A DNA stretch of 64,000 nt, taken from assembly GCA_910589275.1 (NCBI GenBank), contig CAJUTH010000003.1:62001-126000 (forward strand), in the 5' to 3' direction. Numbering within the stretch: position 1 is the stretch's first letter; every line of letters starts with the position of its first letter. The position numbers and the translations under genes were made by a program. The notes beneath the pieces are model-generated. The model was not told the DNA's origin, searched no databases, and worked only from the letters and a program-made list of their open reading frames with translations. The stretch comes from an uncultured Dorea sp. Lineage in GTDB: Bacteria > Bacillota > Clostridia > Lachnospirales > Lachnospiraceae. Positions 55,547 to 64,000 of the stretch are shown here, piece by piece.

Positions 55547-56223
55547 CTACCGCTCCTGATTTCGTCATAATTATGTATATAATAATCCGCCATACTCCGC
55601 TTTTTTTCATCCTGTATTCTTGAAGATACATCATCTACTGCGCAGGTCCGCATCCCCGCATTTTTTCCGGCAAGGATTCCCATAGGCACATCTTCAAATA
55701 CCAGACACCGGCCAGGCTCTATTCCAAGCTCCCCTGCAACCAGAAGATAAATATCAGGAGCCGGTTTCCCCCGCTCTACTTCGCAGGAGGTATGAATGGA
55801 ATCAAAATATTTCTCAATATCCAGAGCCTTTAGGACAGCCTCCACAAGCTCCGTTCCATTACTGGTAGCGATTCCAAGTTTCATCCCACGCTTTTTTTGT
55901 TCCTCCAAAAATCCACGGACACCCTGTTTTAAGGATACCTCTGTGGTATATTTTTGAAATGCCATCTCGGTCCACTCCGTCTTAATCTCTTCTAACGACT
56001 GGGTCAGAGTCGGAAAGGAATCCAGAAAAAGCTGTGCCGTCTCGGTAAAGCTCATGCCTTCCATTTTCTCATAAAAATCTGCCGGCGGTTCCTCAAGATG
56101 GTATTTCTTATAGAAGTCAAGATCTACAGCCTCCCAGACCCACATCGAGTCAATCAGTGTACCATCCATATCAAATATAATCGCGTCTATCTCTTCTAAC
56201 ATCCCTGTTTGTTTCTCTATCAT
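55543..56223 (-). CDS. HAD family hydrolase (beta-phosphoglucomutase-like)
   Basis: This 226-residue protein has the nucleophile motif IIFDMDGTLIDSMWVWEA, motif II IATSNGTELV, a Lys in RGKPAPDIYLL, and the final acidic motif VFEDVPMGILAGKNAG. A cap domain lies between about 30 and 95. It should dephosphorylate or isomerise small phosphosugars or related metabolites. The start overlaps the RsuA-type gene stop by 4 bp, and its own stop overlaps the ygiQ start by 4 bp. Confidence 0.9.
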   Translation of the reverse strand: MIEKQTGMLEEIDAIIFDMDGTLIDSMWVWEAVDLDFYKKYHLEEPPADFYEKMEGMSFTETAQLFLDSFPTLTQSLEEIKTEWTEMAFQKYTTEVSLKQGVRGFLEEQKKRGMKLGIATSNGTELVEAVLKALDIEKYFDSIHTSCEVERGKPAPDIYLLVAGELGIEPGRCLVFEDVPMGILAGKNAGMRTCAVDDVSSRIQDEKKRSMADYYIHNYDEIRSGR

Positions 56224-56930
56224 AATAAAAGCTCCAATTCTTCGTTTGTCAGTCTCCGGTATTCTCCCTCGGCCAGAGAATCATCCAGCGTAAGAGCTCC
56301 GAATGTCTCCCTCTTCAAATACAAAACCTCCATGCCGACAGCCTGAAACATCCGTTTCACCTGATGATATTTTCCTTCCTGCAGAGTCAGACGGATCTCA
56401 GAAATATCTCCCTGACGCATAATCCGAAGCGCCGCAGGCTTAGTCCTCTCCTCCTGCCCTTCTCCGATATCGAGCCCCTCTGCAAACTGCATAACAATTT
56501 CCTCCGTCACAAAACCTTTCACCCTTGCATAATAAGTTTTATCCACATGCTTCTTCGGAGAGAGCAGCCTGTGAGCAAGAGCGCCGTCATTGGTAAGAAG
56601 GAGAAGGCCCACCGTATCCTTATCAAGCCTTCCCACCGGAGACAGATCCTTTCTCCTCTTTCTCTCTATCAAATCCAGTACCGTCTTTTCCCGTTTATCT
56701 GATCTTGCGGACACAACGCCCACTGGTTTATTCAGCATATAGTATTCATACTGCACATAAGAAATTTCTCGCCCTTCTAGGACAACAAGCGCATTTCCTT
56801 CTTCTATCTTCCTGTCCGGGCTCTTTTCCGTAATCCCGTTTACGGTGACCTTTCCCTGTCGGATCAGCCGTTTCACCTCTGTTCTGGTTCCGGCTCCCAT
56901 GTCAGCCAGATATTTGTCTAAGCGAATCAT
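56220..56930 (-). CDS. RsuA-family 16S rRNA pseudouridine synthase
   Basis: This 236-residue protein has an N-terminal S4 domain (IRLDKYLADMGAGTRTEVKRLIRQ at about 2-26) and the catalytic PVGRLDKDTVGLLLLTND with the reactive Asp, then YHQVKRMFQAVG. It is the RsuA/RluB/E/F type. RsuA itself modifies U516 of 16S rRNA in E. coli; specificity here is not certain. It is coupled to the HAD gene by a 4-bp overlap. Confidence 0.9.
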   Translation of the reverse strand: MIRLDKYLADMGAGTRTEVKRLIRQGKVTVNGITEKSPDRKIEEGNALVVLEGREISYVQYEYYMLNKPVGVVSARSDKREKTVLDLIERKRRKDLSPVGRLDKDTVGLLLLTNDGALAHRLLSPKKHVDKTYYARVKGFVTEEIVMQFAEGLDIGEGQEERTKPAALRIMRQGDISEIRLTLQEGKYHQVKRMFQAVGMEVLYLKRETFGALTLDDSLAEGEYRRLTNEELELLL

Positions 56931-56963
56931 AACACCGAACCTTTCTATCCTTACACGCCGCCG

Positions 56964-58364
56964 CTAAGACTGCATCCGCCAGCCCGGAAGATATTTATTC
57001 TTCAGCACTCCGCCGGAAACCTTTCCCCATCCTAACGAATACTTGTCCACACAGACCAAGTGCCACCCCTTTGCCTTTTCAGACACCAGATTCTCCACGT
57101 TCAAGGTCTCTCCCTTCAGATAGCGGGTGGTTCTCTCATCCTCCGGCTTCAGAATAATTGTCTCCGGATAGGAGGCGGCATTTAAACACATTGCCAGCGC
57201 CTGACTTGGCTCAAACCGATTCTTTTTCAATTCACCAAGAAGAAGACCTGTCCTGAGGAATCGGAGTCCTGCCATGGAAGGAAGCTCCTCCGGCATATGG
57301 TAAACCCGGCCGCCCTGAAGCTTAACCCGCCCGATATCAAAATCCCTACAGACTGCATCCCAGTCAATCTTTGCAAGGAAATCTAACAATTCCTCCGGCA
57401 GTCTCTCCGGTTTCCTTCTTTTTATAACAGAGGGTTCCGAGCCCCTATCTTCTCCCTTTTTCAACAGGGCAAGATAATGCCCCTCTCCCTGCATCCTGTG
57501 CGGAAATATCCGGACTGTTTTCTTCAAATCAGGAAACTTCTTGTCCGGATACTCTTCCGGCCTTCCTTCTGCAAAACCTTCATAGGGCCGAATCTCTTCT
57601 ATGGTAAATTCCGGAAACTGTTCCAGCAGCCATCCGATCGTCCCCTCGTTCTCCAATCCGTCAAAGGTACAGGTGGAATACATAAGATACCCTCCCGGAC
57701 GAAGCATCCCCGCCGCCTGAAGGACAATGCTCCGCTGAAGCTTAGAGAAAAACTCCGGCCCATGCTCTTCCCATGCCTTTACCATCTTCTTATCCTTACG
57801 AAACATTCCTTCTCCGGAACAGGGTGCGTCAATTAAAATCTTATCAAAATACTCTGGGAAGTACCCGGCAAGCCTTCCCGGCTCTTCGCTGAGCACCAAT
57901 GCATTGCCGATGCCAAAAAGCTCGATATTCTTTAGAAGTCCCTTTGCCCTTGAACTGCTGATATCATTTGCCGTTAGAAGTCCCATGCCTTTCAGTCCTG
58001 CCCCCAGTTCCGTCGCCTTTCCGCCCGGTGCCGCACAGATATCCAGCACCTTATCCCCCGGCTCTATGGGGAGACGGTCAGCCGGAGTCATGGCGCTTGG
58101 CTCCTGAAGATAATACAGTCCAGCGAAATAATACGGATGTTTCGCTGGAGATACTTTTTCCCCATCGTAATAAAAGCCATTGCAAATCCATGGAATAGGA
58201 CGAAGCTCAAAAGGACAGATCTTTTCAAATTCCTCCACAGATATCTTCTTTGTATTCACACGCAGCCCGTAATACCGCGGTTTATCAAAGCAGGCAGTAT
58301 AATCCTCATACTCATCACCCAGAAGTCTTCTCATCTTCACTTCAAATTCTTCCGGCAAATACAT
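56964..58364 (-). CDS. RsmF/NSUN-type rRNA (cytosine-C5)-methyltransferase
   Basis: This 466-residue protein has the SAM motif LDICAAPGGKATELGA, the DAPCSGEGMFRKD motif IV with one catalytic Cys, and STCTFDGLENEGT motif VI with the other. The C-terminal domain (about 330-466, with RVYHMPEELPSMAGLRFLRTGLLLGE) is of the RsmF/PUA type. It methylates cytosine C5 in 16S rRNA. The ATG of MYLPEEFEVKM follows GGAGGAAGCCG; six upstream codons overlap the ribosome-binding site and are rejected. Confidence 0.92.
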   Translation of the reverse strand: MYLPEEFEVKMRRLLGDEYEDYTACFDKPRYYGLRVNTKKISVEEFEKICPFELRPIPWICNGFYYDGEKVSPAKHPYYFAGLYYLQEPSAMTPADRLPIEPGDKVLDICAAPGGKATELGAGLKGMGLLTANDISSSRAKGLLKNIELFGIGNALVLSEEPGRLAGYFPEYFDKILIDAPCSGEGMFRKDKKMVKAWEEHGPEFFSKLQRSIVLQAAGMLRPGGYLMYSTCTFDGLENEGTIGWLLEQFPEFTIEEIRPYEGFAEGRPEEYPDKKFPDLKKTVRIFPHRMQGEGHYLALLKKGEDRGSEPSVIKRRKPERLPEELLDFLAKIDWDAVCRDFDIGRVKLQGGRVYHMPEELPSMAGLRFLRTGLLLGELKKNRFEPSQALAMCLNAASYPETIILKPEDERTTRYLKGETLNVENLVSEKAKGWHLVCVDKYSLGWGKVSGGVLKNKYLPGWRMQS

Positions 58365-58405
58365 ACGGCTTCCTCCATCCAATTACATTATCTTTATATT
58401 ATACC

Positions 58406-59113
58406 TTATATATAATAATATTTCAACTTTTTGTCTTCTAACGCAAGCAGTACATAATAGGGATTTACACTGATTTCTTCCCCTTCCTCAAAGCTGTAAA
58501 TGCCAAGATGAAGATGAACCGGAAACTGTCCTGTCGTCCCTTCTTCCCCATAGCCGGAATCTCCCATAAATCCAAGAAACTGACCCGCCATCACAAAATC
58601 CCCTTCTTTAATATCGGCGTAAGATTCCAGATGCGCATAATAGAAGTACACTCCGGAAGGGGATGTGATCCCAATCCGGTAGCCTCCCTTTTCCAGCCAC
58701 CCCAGATTCGTAATCGTTCCATCACTGATGCTGACCACCGGATAAATCCCCCTCTCATCCCTGTCAGCCATGATGTCTGTCCCTTCATGAACTCCCTTCC
58801 CTTTATAATCGCGCTCGCCCATCCAAGAATCCACATAAGAGGTTCCAAGGGAATCATCCGCTTCCGACAAGGGAATCGGAAAATACCGAATATCCTTCTC
58901 CACTGCCGACAGAAAGGAAAGACAGGTTTCGGGTAAGCGTTCCCTGTCTTTTCGCATCGTATCACTATAAAATTCTGCCCGGAACCGCTCATTGCCGACG
59001 CTTTCTGCTTCAAGTCTCTTTTCCAGCGCCATCTCATATATCTTATGCTGGAATAAAACGCTGAACATAGAAAGCAGAAGCACAAGAATCAAGTAATTCT
59101 TCAAACGTCCCAT
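58406..59113 (-). CDS. M23 family metallopeptidase (membrane-anchored, LytM-type)
   Basis: This 235-residue protein has an N-terminal membrane anchor or signal helix (LKNYLILVLLLSMFSVLF) and a C-terminal M23 domain with the zinc ligands: His in KGVHEGTDI with the Asp, YYAHL, and HLHLG. The catalytic residues look intact, so it should cleave peptidoglycan peptide bridges. Family members in sporulating Clostridia include SpoIIQ-like proteins, but this assignment is not proven. AGGAAG precedes the ATG. Confidence 0.88.
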   Translation of the reverse strand: MGRLKNYLILVLLLSMFSVLFQHKIYEMALEKRLEAESVGNERFRAEFYSDTMRKDRERLPETCLSFLSAVEKDIRYFPIPLSEADDSLGTSYVDSWMGERDYKGKGVHEGTDIMADRDERGIYPVVSISDGTITNLGWLEKGGYRIGITSPSGVYFYYAHLESYADIKEGDFVMAGQFLGFMGDSGYGEEGTTGQFPVHLHLGIYSFEEGEEISVNPYYVLLALEDKKLKYYYI

Positions 59114-59148
59114 ATAACTACTTCCTGCATTTTGTATTACTATATGAG

Positions 59149-60591
59149 TTATCTTGCCGCTTTCAGAACCTCCAGCAGATAGTTGTAGCTTCGTTTTACC
59201 GATTCAATATTCATACGCTCATTGACAGAATGAACGTCTAAAAGCTCCGGTCCAAAGGAAATACAGTCAAGCTCAGGCTTCTTGCCCACAAACAAACCGC
59301 ATTCCAGCCCCGCATGAATCGTCATTATCTGCGGCTTCTTTCCATACAGTCTCTGATATACCTCCGCCATAATCTCACGAAGTCTAGAATCCTTACGGTA
59401 ATTCCAAGCCGGATACTCATCTCTTACTTCCCCTTCTGCGCCAATAAGCTCTGCCAAGGCGTATAAACGCTCCTTTAACTCTGCTTTTCTTGATTCTACA
59501 GAACTTCTCACTAGATGGGAGACAGAAACCGACCCATCCGTCGTCTTAATTACCCCGGCATTCAGCGACGTCTCCACCTGCCCTTCTATCTGCCGTTCAA
59601 AACCAATCACACCGTTCGGCATCACGCCAAGATAAGAGACAACCCGGTACGTATCAGCTTCCGTAAATGCCTGCTCTGCTTTATCCTCTTTTACATGCAA
59701 AAACAATTCCGGCTCATCCACGCCAAATTCAGCTTTCCAGATTTCCTCCATTTCAGAAATCAAATTCTTGCATTTCTCTTTATCCTCAGGCAAAACAACA
59801 ATCTTTGCCCTGCTCTCCATGGCGATCACGTTATCCGCGCTGCCTCCGGCAATATCTGCCAGCCGAAGCGGCATCTGCCTGCGCAGATGATTCAAGAGCC
59901 TGCCCATCAGAACATGAGCATTGCCTCTCTGCTTATGGATTTCACAGCCGGAATGTCCTCCTGTAAGCCCTCCTATGACAATCTGAAGAACCTCCCCTTT
60001 TGCCTTCTCATAAGTAATCGGAATACTGGTATCAAAACGATACCCTCCGGCACAGCCTGCGGTAAGTATCCCTTCCTCCTCCGAATCGATATTAATCAGC
60101 ATCTTTCCCGTAAGGCAGTCCATATCCAGCGCATTCGCGCCGCCCATTCCCACTTCCTCATCACTGGTAAAAACAGCTTCCACCGGCGGATGTGGTATCT
60201 TTTCACTGTCAAGGACTGCAAGCATCATCGCTACGGCAATCCCGTCGTCGCCTCCGAGAGTCGTGTTTTTCGCCGTCACATAGCCGTCCTGAATCTCTAA
60301 TTCCAGTCCATCCTTCTTAAAATCATGTGTAGAATCTGCAGTCTTCTCGCATACCATATCCAGATGTCCCTGTAAAACAATTGTTTCCGAATCTTCATAC
60401 CCTTTTGTTCCCGGTTTCCGTATGATCACATTATCTGCTTTATCCTGCATTACCTCTAAATTCCGTTCCTTTGCAAAATTCACACAATAATCACTGATTT
60501 CTTTCGTATTGAAAGAGCCATGAGGAATCCTGCATATCTCCTCAAAATACTGGAATACCTGTTTTGGTTCTAATTCACTTAATACTGCCAT
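59149..60591 (-). CDS. pepD: Aminoacyl-histidine dipeptidase (PepD, M20C)
   Basis: This 480-residue protein begins with MAVLSELEPKQVFQYFEEICRIPHGSFN-like sequence and has the M20 metal residues in LQGHLDMVCEK, GGDDGIAVAMMLA and TSDEEVGMGGANAL, plus HAGLECGLFVG near the C-terminus. It hydrolyses dipeptides, including Xaa-His, in the cytosol. It is divergent from ylbJ (82 bp between starts). AAGGAG precedes the ATG. Confidence 0.94.
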   Translation of the reverse strand: MAVLSELEPKQVFQYFEEICRIPHGSFNTKEISDYCVNFAKERNLEVMQDKADNVIIRKPGTKGYEDSETIVLQGHLDMVCEKTADSTHDFKKDGLELEIQDGYVTAKNTTLGGDDGIAVAMMLAVLDSEKIPHPPVEAVFTSDEEVGMGGANALDMDCLTGKMLINIDSEEEGILTAGCAGGYRFDTSIPITYEKAKGEVLQIVIGGLTGGHSGCEIHKQRGNAHVLMGRLLNHLRRQMPLRLADIAGGSADNVIAMESRAKIVVLPEDKEKCKNLISEMEEIWKAEFGVDEPELFLHVKEDKAEQAFTEADTYRVVSYLGVMPNGVIGFERQIEGQVETSLNAGVIKTTDGSVSVSHLVRSSVESRKAELKERLYALAELIGAEGEVRDEYPAWNYRKDSRLREIMAEVYQRLYGKKPQIMTIHAGLECGLFVGKKPELDCISFGPELLDVHSVNERMNIESVKRSYNYLLEVLKAAR

Positions 60592-60673
60592 TTTAAATTC
60601 TCCTTTTTATTTCATAAACATCTAATCCGCTGCGTAAATTATTAGAGAAAAACTAAGCTCTAAGGATACGCTT

Positions 60674-61633
60674 ATGCGCAGATTGCTTTCTTCTTGTTTC
60701 ATGCTGCTTTTATTTTCCGCCTTTCTCCTATATAAAAACGACGTTATCACCAGCGCTTCTGAGGGACTGCTTCTGTGGTACCGCTTTGTGCTGCCTTCCC
60801 TGCTTCCCTTTATGATCCTTGTAAATATCATGATACAGACTGACGCCGTTTCCCTTCCCGCAAGGCTCTTAGGCCCCATAATGAAGATCTTTCCAGGCGT
60901 ATCCCCGGCGGGCTCCTTCGCAGTCCTTTCCGGCTTTTTATGCGGATATCCCATGGGTGCAAAAGTATCCGCCGACCTTGTAGCAAAGCGCCAGATTTCC
61001 CATATCGAAGGTTCCTATCTGTTATCTTTCTGCAACAATACCAGTCCCATGTTTATACTAGGTGTCCTGCTGCTAAAATTCATTCCGGAAAAAGAGCTTC
61101 ACCTCCCGCTTTTCCTGATATTTTTTCTGTCGCCTCTGCTCTGTGGACAGTTATTCCGTATTTATTATACGCATAAGGCTCAGGACTCATTCAAAGTCGG
61201 CTATCCCTCAATGAAGCCTGCCCCCTCCTGCGCCCAGACCAGTTTCGCCGCAATGATAGACGCCTGCCTTATGGACAGCTTCTATGCAATCGTAAAGGTC
61301 GGTCTGTATATGATGCTCTTTTCCATCTTAATCCGGCTGTCCGCAGGCCTGCTTCCCGGCAGCGGCCTTGCAAAAACCATATTCCTTTCCTCTTTGGAAG
61401 TTACAACGGGCCTGTCCCTTTTGGCAAAACTTGAGATTCCTGCCATGTTCCGCTGCATACTGCTGATGGCCGCGGCCTCCTTTGGCGGATTCTGCGCCAT
61501 CTTCCAGACCTATTCCATGATTCAGGAATCCGGGCTTAAAATCCTTCCATACATCGCAGAAAAGCTGATTACCGCTCTGGCAACCAGCTTACTTACCTAT
61601 CTATACCTGTGCATATCCCACGTCCCGGTCTAA
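60674..61633 (+). CDS. ylbJ: Sporulation integral membrane protein YlbJ
   Basis: This 319-residue protein has about seven or eight membrane helices. It shows ASEGLLLWYRFVLPSLLPFMIL and GFLCGYPMGAKVSADLV, a nucleoside-recognition (Gate) domain feature shared by YlbJ. YlbJ is needed in Bacillus subtilis for spore formation at a step linked to SigE. It lies beside rsmD and coaD as in Bacillus, but is inverted relative to them and separated by the coiled-coil gene. A weak SigE-like sequence exists around 60623-60651, but I would not rely on it. Confidence 0.9.
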   Translation: MRRLLSSCFMLLLFSAFLLYKNDVITSASEGLLLWYRFVLPSLLPFMILVNIMIQTDAVSLPARLLGPIMKIFPGVSPAGSFAVLSGFLCGYPMGAKVSADLVAKRQISHIEGSYLLSFCNNTSPMFILGVLLLKFIPEKELHLPLFLIFFLSPLLCGQLFRIYYTHKAQDSFKVGYPSMKPAPSCAQTSFAAMIDACLMDSFYAIVKVGLYMMLFSILIRLSAGLLPGSGLAKTIFLSSLEVTTGLSLLAKLEIPAMFRCILLMAAASFGGFCAIFQTYSMIQESGLKILPYIAEKLITALATSLLTYLYLCISHVPV

Positions 61634-61641
61634 AAGAACGG

Positions 61642-62262
61642 CTAAATCTGTTCTAAGCCTCCTCCAGATAAATCAATCTCACCTGTCATGCCGAAATCTT
61701 CTTCCACACTTGGCGCAGGCGGCTCCGGAATCTCTAATTCAGAGCGATTATTGCGCACCATATCATAACTTTCCTGAAGAGTGTTCAGCAGAGCGTCATA
61801 CTTGGCGGTATAATTATCCAGCGTATGTCCGATGATATTCTCCGCGTTGGCAAGAAGCTCGTCCGTATACTGAACCGCCCCGATACGGATATCGTTGGCA
61901 TCGCTTGTGGCGCTGTCAAGGATCTGCTGCGCCTGCTCCGTTGCAGCAGTAACAATCTCGTTGGCCTGCGCATATGCCTGCTGCATAATCTCATGCTCGC
62001 TCACGAGTTCATTCGTATGAATCTGCGCCTCCTGAATCATATTGTCAGCCTTCGCCTGCGCATCGGCAAGAATCGCGTCCTTATTTGCAATGATCTTCTG
62101 ATAACGCTTAATCTCATCCGGCGCCTTCATCCGAAGCTCTCTAAGGAGCTCGTCCAACTGATCCTTGTTTACAATAATCTTTGACGTAGACAAAGGCTGA
62201 AACTTGCAGGAGTCAATATACTCCTCAATCTCTTCAATAATCTGTTCAATACGGCTGCTCAT
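61642..62262 (-). CDS. DivIVA/V-type ATPase subunit-like coiled-coil protein
   Basis: This 206-residue protein is mostly coiled coil (about 50-175), rich in Ala, Glu and Gln: KADNMIQEAQIHTNELVSE, QANEIVTAATEQAQQILD and ANAENIIGHTLDNYTAKY-like stretches. It has no membrane segment, and its C-terminus is acidic. It is often annotated as 'ATPase' or DivIVA-like in Clostridia, but no ATPase motif is present. It could be a polar or envelope organiser. It lies 3 bp downstream of coaD, probably in one operon, and only 8 bp from the convergent ylbJ stop. Confidence 0.7.
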   Translation of the reverse strand: MSSRIEQIIEEIEEYIDSCKFQPLSTSKIIVNKDQLDELLRELRMKAPDEIKRYQKIIANKDAILADAQAKADNMIQEAQIHTNELVSEHEIMQQAYAQANEIVTAATEQAQQILDSATSDANDIRIGAVQYTDELLANAENIIGHTLDNYTAKYDALLNTLQESYDMVRNNRSELEIPEPPAPSVEEDFGMTGEIDLSGGGLEQI

Positions 62263-62265
62263 AAT

Positions 62266-62754
62266 TTACACTCTCCTTCTTTCATCCATTTTCTCTTGTA
62301 TTTTCTGTTCTACCATCTTCGGCACGAACTGTGAAATGTCCCCTCCAAAAGCCGCTACTTCCTTCACTATCGTAGAACTTAAATAAGAATATTCCAGCCC
62401 TGTAGTAAGAAAAATAGTCTCCACACTTTCCGCAAGCTTGTGGTTCGTCTGCGCCATCTGCAGCTCACTCTCAAAATCCGTAACTGCACGCAGTCCGCGG
62501 ATCACCACATCCGCTTTCCTTCTCTTTGCAAAATCAACCAACAGTCCCTCAAAGGCTTCTACCTTCACATTATGATAATCCTTTGTGACCTCCTCTAACA
62601 TTCTAACACGTTCTTCTAATGAAAACAACGGACTTTTCGCATTATTCTTCAATACTCCGATAATTAATTCATCCGTAAGGTGTGCGGCACGGCCGATAAT
62701 ATCCAAATGCCCATAGGTTACCGGGTCAAAGCTCCCGGGATAAACTGCCCTCAT
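62266..62754 (-). CDS. coaD: Phosphopantetheine adenylyltransferase
   Basis: This 162-residue protein starts [20 protein letters not shown], with the HxGH-type nucleotidyl-transfer motif (YGHLD), [16 protein letters not shown] and [18 protein letters not shown]. It makes dephospho-CoA. It overlaps rsmD by 4 bp; the rsmD-coaD order matches ylbH-ylbI of Bacillus. CoaE acts at the next step and is encoded at 24092-24700. Confidence 0.96.
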   Translation of the reverse strand: MRAVYPGSFDPVTYGHLDIIGRAAHLTDELIIGVLKNNAKSPLFSLEERVRMLEEVTKDYHNVKVEAFEGLLVDFAKRRKADVVIRGLRAVTDFESELQMAQTNHKLAESVETIFLTTGLEYSYLSSTIVKEVAAFGGDISQFVPKMVEQKIQEKMDERRRV

Positions 62755-63314
62755 TGCGGTTCCTCCGATTCTGTCTCTAAAAATACATGCTTATTCGTCT
62801 TATACTTTTTCTCCTTCACAAGACGGTATCCAAGGGATGAAAGATCATCAAAATCTGTCTCCAGAGCCGCTTCCACAATAATCATCCCGTCATCTTTCAA
62901 AAGTCCCAGCTCTCCAATCAGCTTCAAGGTTCCAGTCTCAAATTTTCCTTGATAAGGCGGATCCATAAAAATATAGTCAAACTTTCGTCCCCTTAACCGG
63001 CTAAGGCCGGAATATATGTCTGCCTGAATCAGTTCCCCATGTTCCGTAAGCCTAGATACTTTAAGGTTCTCTGCGATCACCCCGGCAGCGGCCCGGCTCT
63101 TCTCAATAAACACCGCCCTCTTTGCTCCCCGGCTGAGGGCTTCAATGCCAATACCGCCGCTTCCCGCAAACAGATCCAGAAATTCACAGTCTGCAATCCA
63201 CGGGTCAATCATATTAAACAGCGTCTCTTTAATCCGGTCTGTAGTAGGCCTTGTTTCGAGTCCCTTCAGAGTCTTTAACTGTATTCTCTTCGCACTTCCG
63301 GCAATCACACGCAT
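62751..63314 (-). CDS. rsmD: RsmD, 16S rRNA (guanine966-N2)-methyltransferase
   Basis: This 187-residue protein has [33 protein letters not shown], the SAM motif [20 protein letters not shown], and the catalytic MDPPYQG (NPPY-type). It methylates G966 of 16S rRNA. The gene is the first of an operon with coaD and the coiled-coil gene, under the promoter at 63355-63383. Confidence 0.95.
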   Translation of the reverse strand: MRVIAGSAKRIQLKTLKGLETRPTTDRIKETLFNMIDPWIADCEFLDLFAGSGGIGIEALSRGAKRAVFIEKSRAAAGVIAENLKVSRLTEHGELIQADIYSGLSRLRGRKFDYIFMDPPYQGKFETGTLKLIGELGLLKDDGMIIVEAALETDFDDLSSLGYRLVKEKKYKTNKHVFLETESEEPQ

Positions 63315-63354
63315 CCTATAAACTCCCTGTATACATAATACTTTTCCCTAATTC

Positions 63355-63383
63355 ATTATAAAGACAGGGTAAGCAAATGTCAA
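63355..63383 (-). promoter_or_regulatory. Promoter for the rsmD-coaD operon
   Basis: On the minus strand perfect TTGACA (63383-63378) and perfect TATAAT (63360-63355) are 17 bp apart. The leader is about 35 nt. Confidence 0.8.
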
Positions 63384-63388
63384 CCAGA

Positions 63389-64000
63389 TCACTGTTTTTC
63401 TACGATATCTCCCTGCTTTTTATAAATACTTCCGGCAGGCACATATCCTCTGACAGAAGACAGCGGATAAATATTGCTGTGCGCGCCTACCACACTTCCT
63501 GGATTTAGGACTGTCCCGCATCCTACTTCGACCTCATCCCCAAGCATTGCCCCGAACTTTTTGATTCCTGTCTCTATCTGTTCTTCCGGCGTTTTTACAA
63601 CCACCAGCTTTTTGTCGGATTTTACATTAGAGGTAATAGACCCCGCACCCATATGGGCTTTATATCCGAGAATGGAATCCCCGACGTAATTATAGTGAGG
63701 CACCTGAACCTTATTAAACAGAATCACATTCTTAAGCTCTGTGGAATTACCCACCACGGCTCCCTCTCCAACAATCGCATTTCCCCGGATAAACGCACAG
63801 TGCCTTACCTCCGCATCTTTTCCTATGATCACAGGCCCCTTGATATACGCAGAGGGAAATACATGAGCAGACTTAGCGATCCATACATCTTCTCCCTTTT
63901 TCTCATATTCTTCTTCCGATAAAGATTCTCCAAGTTCTTTGATAAATGCTCCGATTTTTGGAAGCACTTCCCATGGATAAGTTATCCCCTCAAAAATATC
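63389..64000 (-). CDS. Left-handed beta-helix (hexapeptide) protein, UDP-N-acetylglucosamine pyrophosphorylase-like, 5' end cut by window edge
   Basis: The visible 203 C-terminal residues contain GITYPWEVLPKIGAFIKELG followed by hexapeptide-repeat beta-helix turns (DVWIAKSAHVFPSAYIKG, VIIGKDAEVRHCAFIRGNAIVGEGAVVG) and a GlmU-like loop, GYKAHMGAGSITSNVKSD. The frame is open through base 64000, so the gene continues outside. GlmU pyrophosphorylases are much longer; this resembles the small Clostridia proteins named after the GlmU C-domain. A transferase role is likely, but its substrate is unknown. It lies directly upstream of the rsmD promoter. Confidence 0.8.
   Translation of the reverse strand, partial: DIFEGITYPWEVLPKIGAFIKELGESLSEEEYEKKGEDVWIAKSAHVFPSAYIKGPVIIGKDAEVRHCAFIRGNAIVGEGAVVGNSTELKNVILFNKVQVPHYNYVGDSILGYKAHMGAGSITSNVKSDKKLVVVKTPEEQIETGIKKFGAMLGDEVEVGCGTVLNPGSVVGAHSNIYPLSSVRGYVPAGSIYKKQGDIVEKQ

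Noticed and set aside
60623..60651. SigE-like promoter for ylbJ
   Set aside because: The best -10 (CGTAAATT) matches only 6 of 8 positions and the -35 is weak.
1..64000. CRISPR array, insertion sequence, prophage or rRNA operon
   Set aside because: No regularly spaced repeats, transposase, integrase or phage genes and no rRNA sequence were seen; the region reads as conserved chromosome.

Overview
The window looks like chromosomal core DNA from an anaerobic, low-to-mid GC Firmicute of class Clostridia, most likely a Lachnospiraceae-type gut bacterium. This rests on a Clostridia-type gene set: an NfnAB-like flavoprotein pair, Fhs/FolD one-carbon enzymes, Rex, an iron-type alcohol dehydrogenase, a fused 2-hydroxyacyl-CoA dehydratase activase, HisZ with short HisG, and an endospore-former's YlbJ. 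The TepA-FtsK/SpoIIIE order and the RsmD-CoaD-YlbJ neighbourhood match Bacillus. A chemoreceptor and a YjfB-type protein suggest motility. No insertion sequence, prophage, CRISPR array or rRNA operon was seen. Both ends cut genes: rlmH on the left and a left-handed beta-helix protein on the right.

Layout. 1-5.8 kb: rlmH, yjfB, an NfnAB-like pair, Fe-ADH and a zinc-ribbon/TPR membrane protein. 5.8-13.8 kb (minus strand): yebC, metY, tepA, ftsK, fhs, folD. 13.8-18.6 kb: rex, nnr, alr, mazF, corC. 18.7-20.6 kb: an ABC-F ATPase on the plus strand. 20.7-31.3 kb: degV, UPF0210 and ACT proteins, a metallo-hydrolase, coaE, polA, tRNA-Leu(CAA), lysA, pyk and a rhomboid-like protein. 31.6-42.2 kb: the 1417-residue activase, rarA, an SDR, a YyaL/thioredoxin-fold protein and a chemoreceptor. 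42.3-46.2 kb: a 64-residue protein, an OmpR-type two-component system, and a lipoprotein with a small membrane protein. 46.3-51.4 kb: hisZ-hisG-hisD-hisB-hisIE, with an unusual TIM-barrel fusion on HisIE. 51.4-64 kb: recU, RNA pseudouridine synthases, ygiQ, a HAD phosphatase, an rRNA methyltransferase, an M23 protein, pepD, ylbJ, a coiled-coil protein, coaD, rsmD and the truncated beta-helix protein.

Regulation readable in the DNA. Many sigma-A promoters have a 16-17 bp spacer. Two Rex-like operators sit in the promoter spacers of rex itself and of the Fe-ADH, which suggests redox control of fermentation. The chemoreceptor gene has a sigma-28-type -10 element. The two-component operon and the neighbouring 64-residue ORF share one promoter design: two CTGAAA-type repeats 11 bp apart, ending exactly 10 nt from a -10 box. 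This predicts that the small protein is a target of that two-component system, and I consider it the most original signal here. A hairpin that buries the tepA ribosome-binding site, a mazF with no antitoxin gene, and a HisA/HisF-like domain fused to HisIE are the other main oddities.
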